From contig NC_052621.1 in NCBI RefSeq assembly GCF_016545825.1, forward strand, positions 20,796,940 to 20,860,939: a stretch of 64,000 bases of DNA, written 5' to 3'. Shown here in pieces: positions 62,040 to 64,000 of this stretch; the stretch's first letter is position 1, and every line of letters starts with the position of its first letter. Both the position numbers and the translations under genes were made by a program. The notes under the pieces were generated by a model. It had not been told where the DNA came from, did not search any database, and saw nothing but the letters and a program-made list of their open reading frames with translations. The DNA is from Eucalyptus grandis (lineage: Eukaryota > Streptophyta > Magnoliopsida > Myrtales > Myrtaceae).

Positions 62040-63060
62040 TATTGTTAAATACTCTCTCTAGAATAGTCTACAATACTCTCTGTGTGTCTATCTCTCAGTG
62101 ATAGGTGAATTTTGTGGCAGAAAAACGCTGGGGAAGTCGGTAATGTTTGTAATAAAAGAAGAGTCCACGTTGAAGCTCTGGAGGAGACTTTCTTGTACCA
62201 CGTCGGTCATAGGAGGACTATAAAAAGCATACGCATCTTCATCGGGAAGCATAGTAGAAAGCTAAGAAAGAAGCATCCCTTGTATTTAAAGCCTCTGTAA
62301 TACAAAATCCATAATTTTCCTATTGCTCTCTCTTTTTGCTTTAAAATTAGCCGCCCACTAACCTTACATTTTCTCACCCTTTTTCAGTATATCAAGCTAA
62401 CTGTTATAAATGAATCCTGTTTTCAGTCATGTTCATTTCCCTCTTCAAGCATCTTGAATGGTAGACATTTGGCTGCTATTTATCATCATCAGATGATTAT
62501 TCTCTTGTTTCAGTCCTCTTTATGTGTTTCCATTGCCTCTTTCCCATGTCATTCCTCAATGGCTTCAAAATCCAAAGTCATCTATATATTTGCCAATTGC
62601 CAAGCAATCAATATTAACATAGTTTTTTGTCTAGGAGAGAAAAATATTTTGAAATGTCCAACATCCTTCCTGAAATAAAAGTTATTCATGTTTCATAGAC
62701 CCCCATTGTAAATCTTCTATCAAAATGAACTGACGGTGAACTACTATTATGCACAGACAAAAGCCAGCAAATTGTTGAGAACTGCAACTTTTTAACCTTA
62801 CTAAACAAAATTCATATTTTCTGTGTGAACTGCAAATGAACCACAATTTAAAAGATGAAGTTCATTGCTTCATTAAATATTTAGCAATCTTGGGTATCCT
62901 TCCAGAGTGGCAATAGCTCGATATCCAGCTTCCTATTGTCTTCCACTTCTGATTAAGCTCAGCTGCCATAAGAAGAGTTATCAATTTTGCAACATGGTCT
63001 GACAAATGATAATTCTAACGTTTTGTAGTTAAAATAGGGAACTGGAAGGAGAAAGCAAAC
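62040..63060. other. 3' flank of the DUF247 fragment in unit D
   Basis: 62050-62430 is not found in units A or C and may be another insertion. Sequence from 62440 aligns with A at 37450 and C at 47180. No gene is supported. Confidence 0.45.
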
Positions 63061-63065
63061 ATACA

Positions 63066-63693
63066 ATGTTTTCCTCATGACGTGGCCAATAGAAGCTCTG
63101 GAGATAAATGGGCAACACATTCGAAGCAGCAATGACATAAATAGTCAACGCGTTCTCGCCTATCCGCTCCAGAACCAACGTAGTACGCCTAGGTCCCCTG
63201 AAGCCGACCTGTTGAGGAAAAGCCCATTTGGAAAAATCCAGATTACGTGGAACATAAGGTAAGGCTTGACAAGGACAAGATCCTCACTGTCACTATAGCA
63301 TTAACGCAAGTCAATCAGATTGTAAAATCGTTAATATGTGATTGAGGGAATCCACAATGCATTACCATCAGGTAGATTAGGGTAAAGAGAACACGGGCTA
63401 CAACAGCAGTGATGCCCATTTAACTGAATGTATAGAGAACCTTGCTCCATACTCGCCAGTTACGACAAAGCAAATGATAGATAAATTAATGAAGCTGTCC
63501 TCATAAGTGATAGTTGATTTTGATCAAGATCGAAAGTAAATAACCAAAAAGGTCTAGCTAATAATCAAGATTGAAAGTAAATCTCTGTTGGGTATAATAA
63601 AATCTACGGAATACCAATTCTATGACCTTAAAATGGACAATTACACGTCCAAAGTGATAGCCAACCAAGCTTGTAACCACAGCCATCACTGAA
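63066..63693 (-). pseudogene. HGSNAT-like exon fragments (unit D)
   Basis: Same three C-terminal exons as in unit C. 63693-63627 (MAVVTSLVGYHFGRVIVHFK) is 1 bp longer than its counterpart, so it is frameshifted. 63456-63366 (KVLYTFS-stop-MGITAVVARVLFTLIYLM) has an in-frame TAA where C encodes Tyr, and its acceptor AG is changed to TG. 63208 to about 63066 is RRTTLVLERIGENALTIYVI...NVLPIYLQSFYW with acceptor TCAACAG. These breaks show that this copy is dead. Its better match to family consensus at several residues helps recognition of the unit C exons. Confidence 0.72.
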
Positions 63694-64000
63694 CTGCATA
63701 CATAAAGCATAGAGATCATTGGAATCACGAAATGGGTAACAAATCAACAATTGTCCTTCTCCACATAGAAGGCCACCACATTCTATGTCATTTATTGCGA
63801 CATGTGTAATTAAATCACTGACATAACTACAAAAACAAGAAAAATAATGAAAAAACTACATAGCTTTGACCTTTTTACCGACGAAACCACTTTTGATTAA
63901 ACTCCTAACATAGCAAAATCTACAACGCCCACCCTCTTTTTCTTTCCTTCTTTCCATCCCTCATACTAGTCCCTCCACTCTTCCCTGATGAGCAGGTCTT

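Larger units (their letters stand above)
57530..64000 (+). repeat. Tandem-array unit D (degenerate, runs off the window)
   Basis: The head matches A at 32150. About 58.2-61.2 kb is unrelated inserted sequence. A fragment of DUF247 exon 2, the shared 3' flank (62440-63060) and HGSNAT-like exon fragments (63066-63693) follow. The last 100 bases match unit C up to near the Copia insertion point. Confidence 0.75.

Noticed and set aside
1..64000. CRISPR arrays, bacterial operons, rRNA or tRNA genes
   Set aside because: None seen. The repeats present are microsatellites, transposon arms or tandem gene copies, and the genes are intron-containing plant genes.

Overview
This window looks like nuclear DNA of a woody dicot. 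Genes are split by short GT-AG introns, intergenic DNA is AT-rich, and there are many microsatellites, MITE-like elements and LTR-retrotransposon remains. I see no bacterial, organellar or tRNA/rRNA signature. Inverted-repeat elements whose ends read like TCCAAAAA..CCTAAA, with GCGAGGG-rich centres, remind me of eucalypt/Myrtaceae genomes, but that placement is from memory and is inference only.

Layout. (1) 1-19.9 kb is gene-poor. It holds several inverted-repeat elements (about 200-600, 2760-3237, 3797-4600, 12049-12659, 16125-16365), a hAT-like element (4792-5637), a decayed Copia RNase H fragment (about 6.8-7.13 kb) and a probable SINE with a (TAA)n tail (13340-13586). (2) 20.1-22.8 kb carries a complete four-exon xyloglucan endotransglucosylase/hydrolase gene of the XTH6 type (+). 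(3) 22.8-26.1 kb is non-coding and contains an old tandem duplication; one copy holds a Tourist-like MITE and the other keeps the empty site. (4) 26.1-28.15 kb carries a complete three-exon PP2C phosphatase gene (-) of the PP2C40/POL-like type, with a probable leader and promoter reaching to about 30.7 kb. (5) 32.1-64 kb is a degenerate tandem array of about four copies (A-D) of one segment. The ancestral unit had a DUF247 gene (+) facing a gene of the heparan-alpha-glucosaminide N-acetyltransferase (HGSNAT-like) family (-).

In the array, copies A (35.7-37.3 kb) and C (45.4-47.0 kb) keep intact two-exon DUF247 genes that encode membrane-anchored proteins of 442 and 442/465 residues. Copy B has lost the gene and gained a hAT MITE. 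Copy D keeps only the end of exon 2, which is split by a 348-bp solo LTR. The HGSNAT-like gene survives only as exon fragments in C and D. In C a complete but dead 7.2-kb Ty1/Copia element with both LTRs and a 5-bp target duplication sits in one of its introns.

Functionally, XTH acts on cell-wall xyloglucan and PP2C in phosphoserine/threonine signalling. DUF247 proteins have no settled biochemical role; in grasses, members are known at self-incompatibility loci. No operon-like linkage is expected or seen. I found no new molecular system. The most interesting content is the well-resolved history of duplication and insertion in the DUF247/HGSNAT array, where neighbouring copies act as natural empty-site controls.
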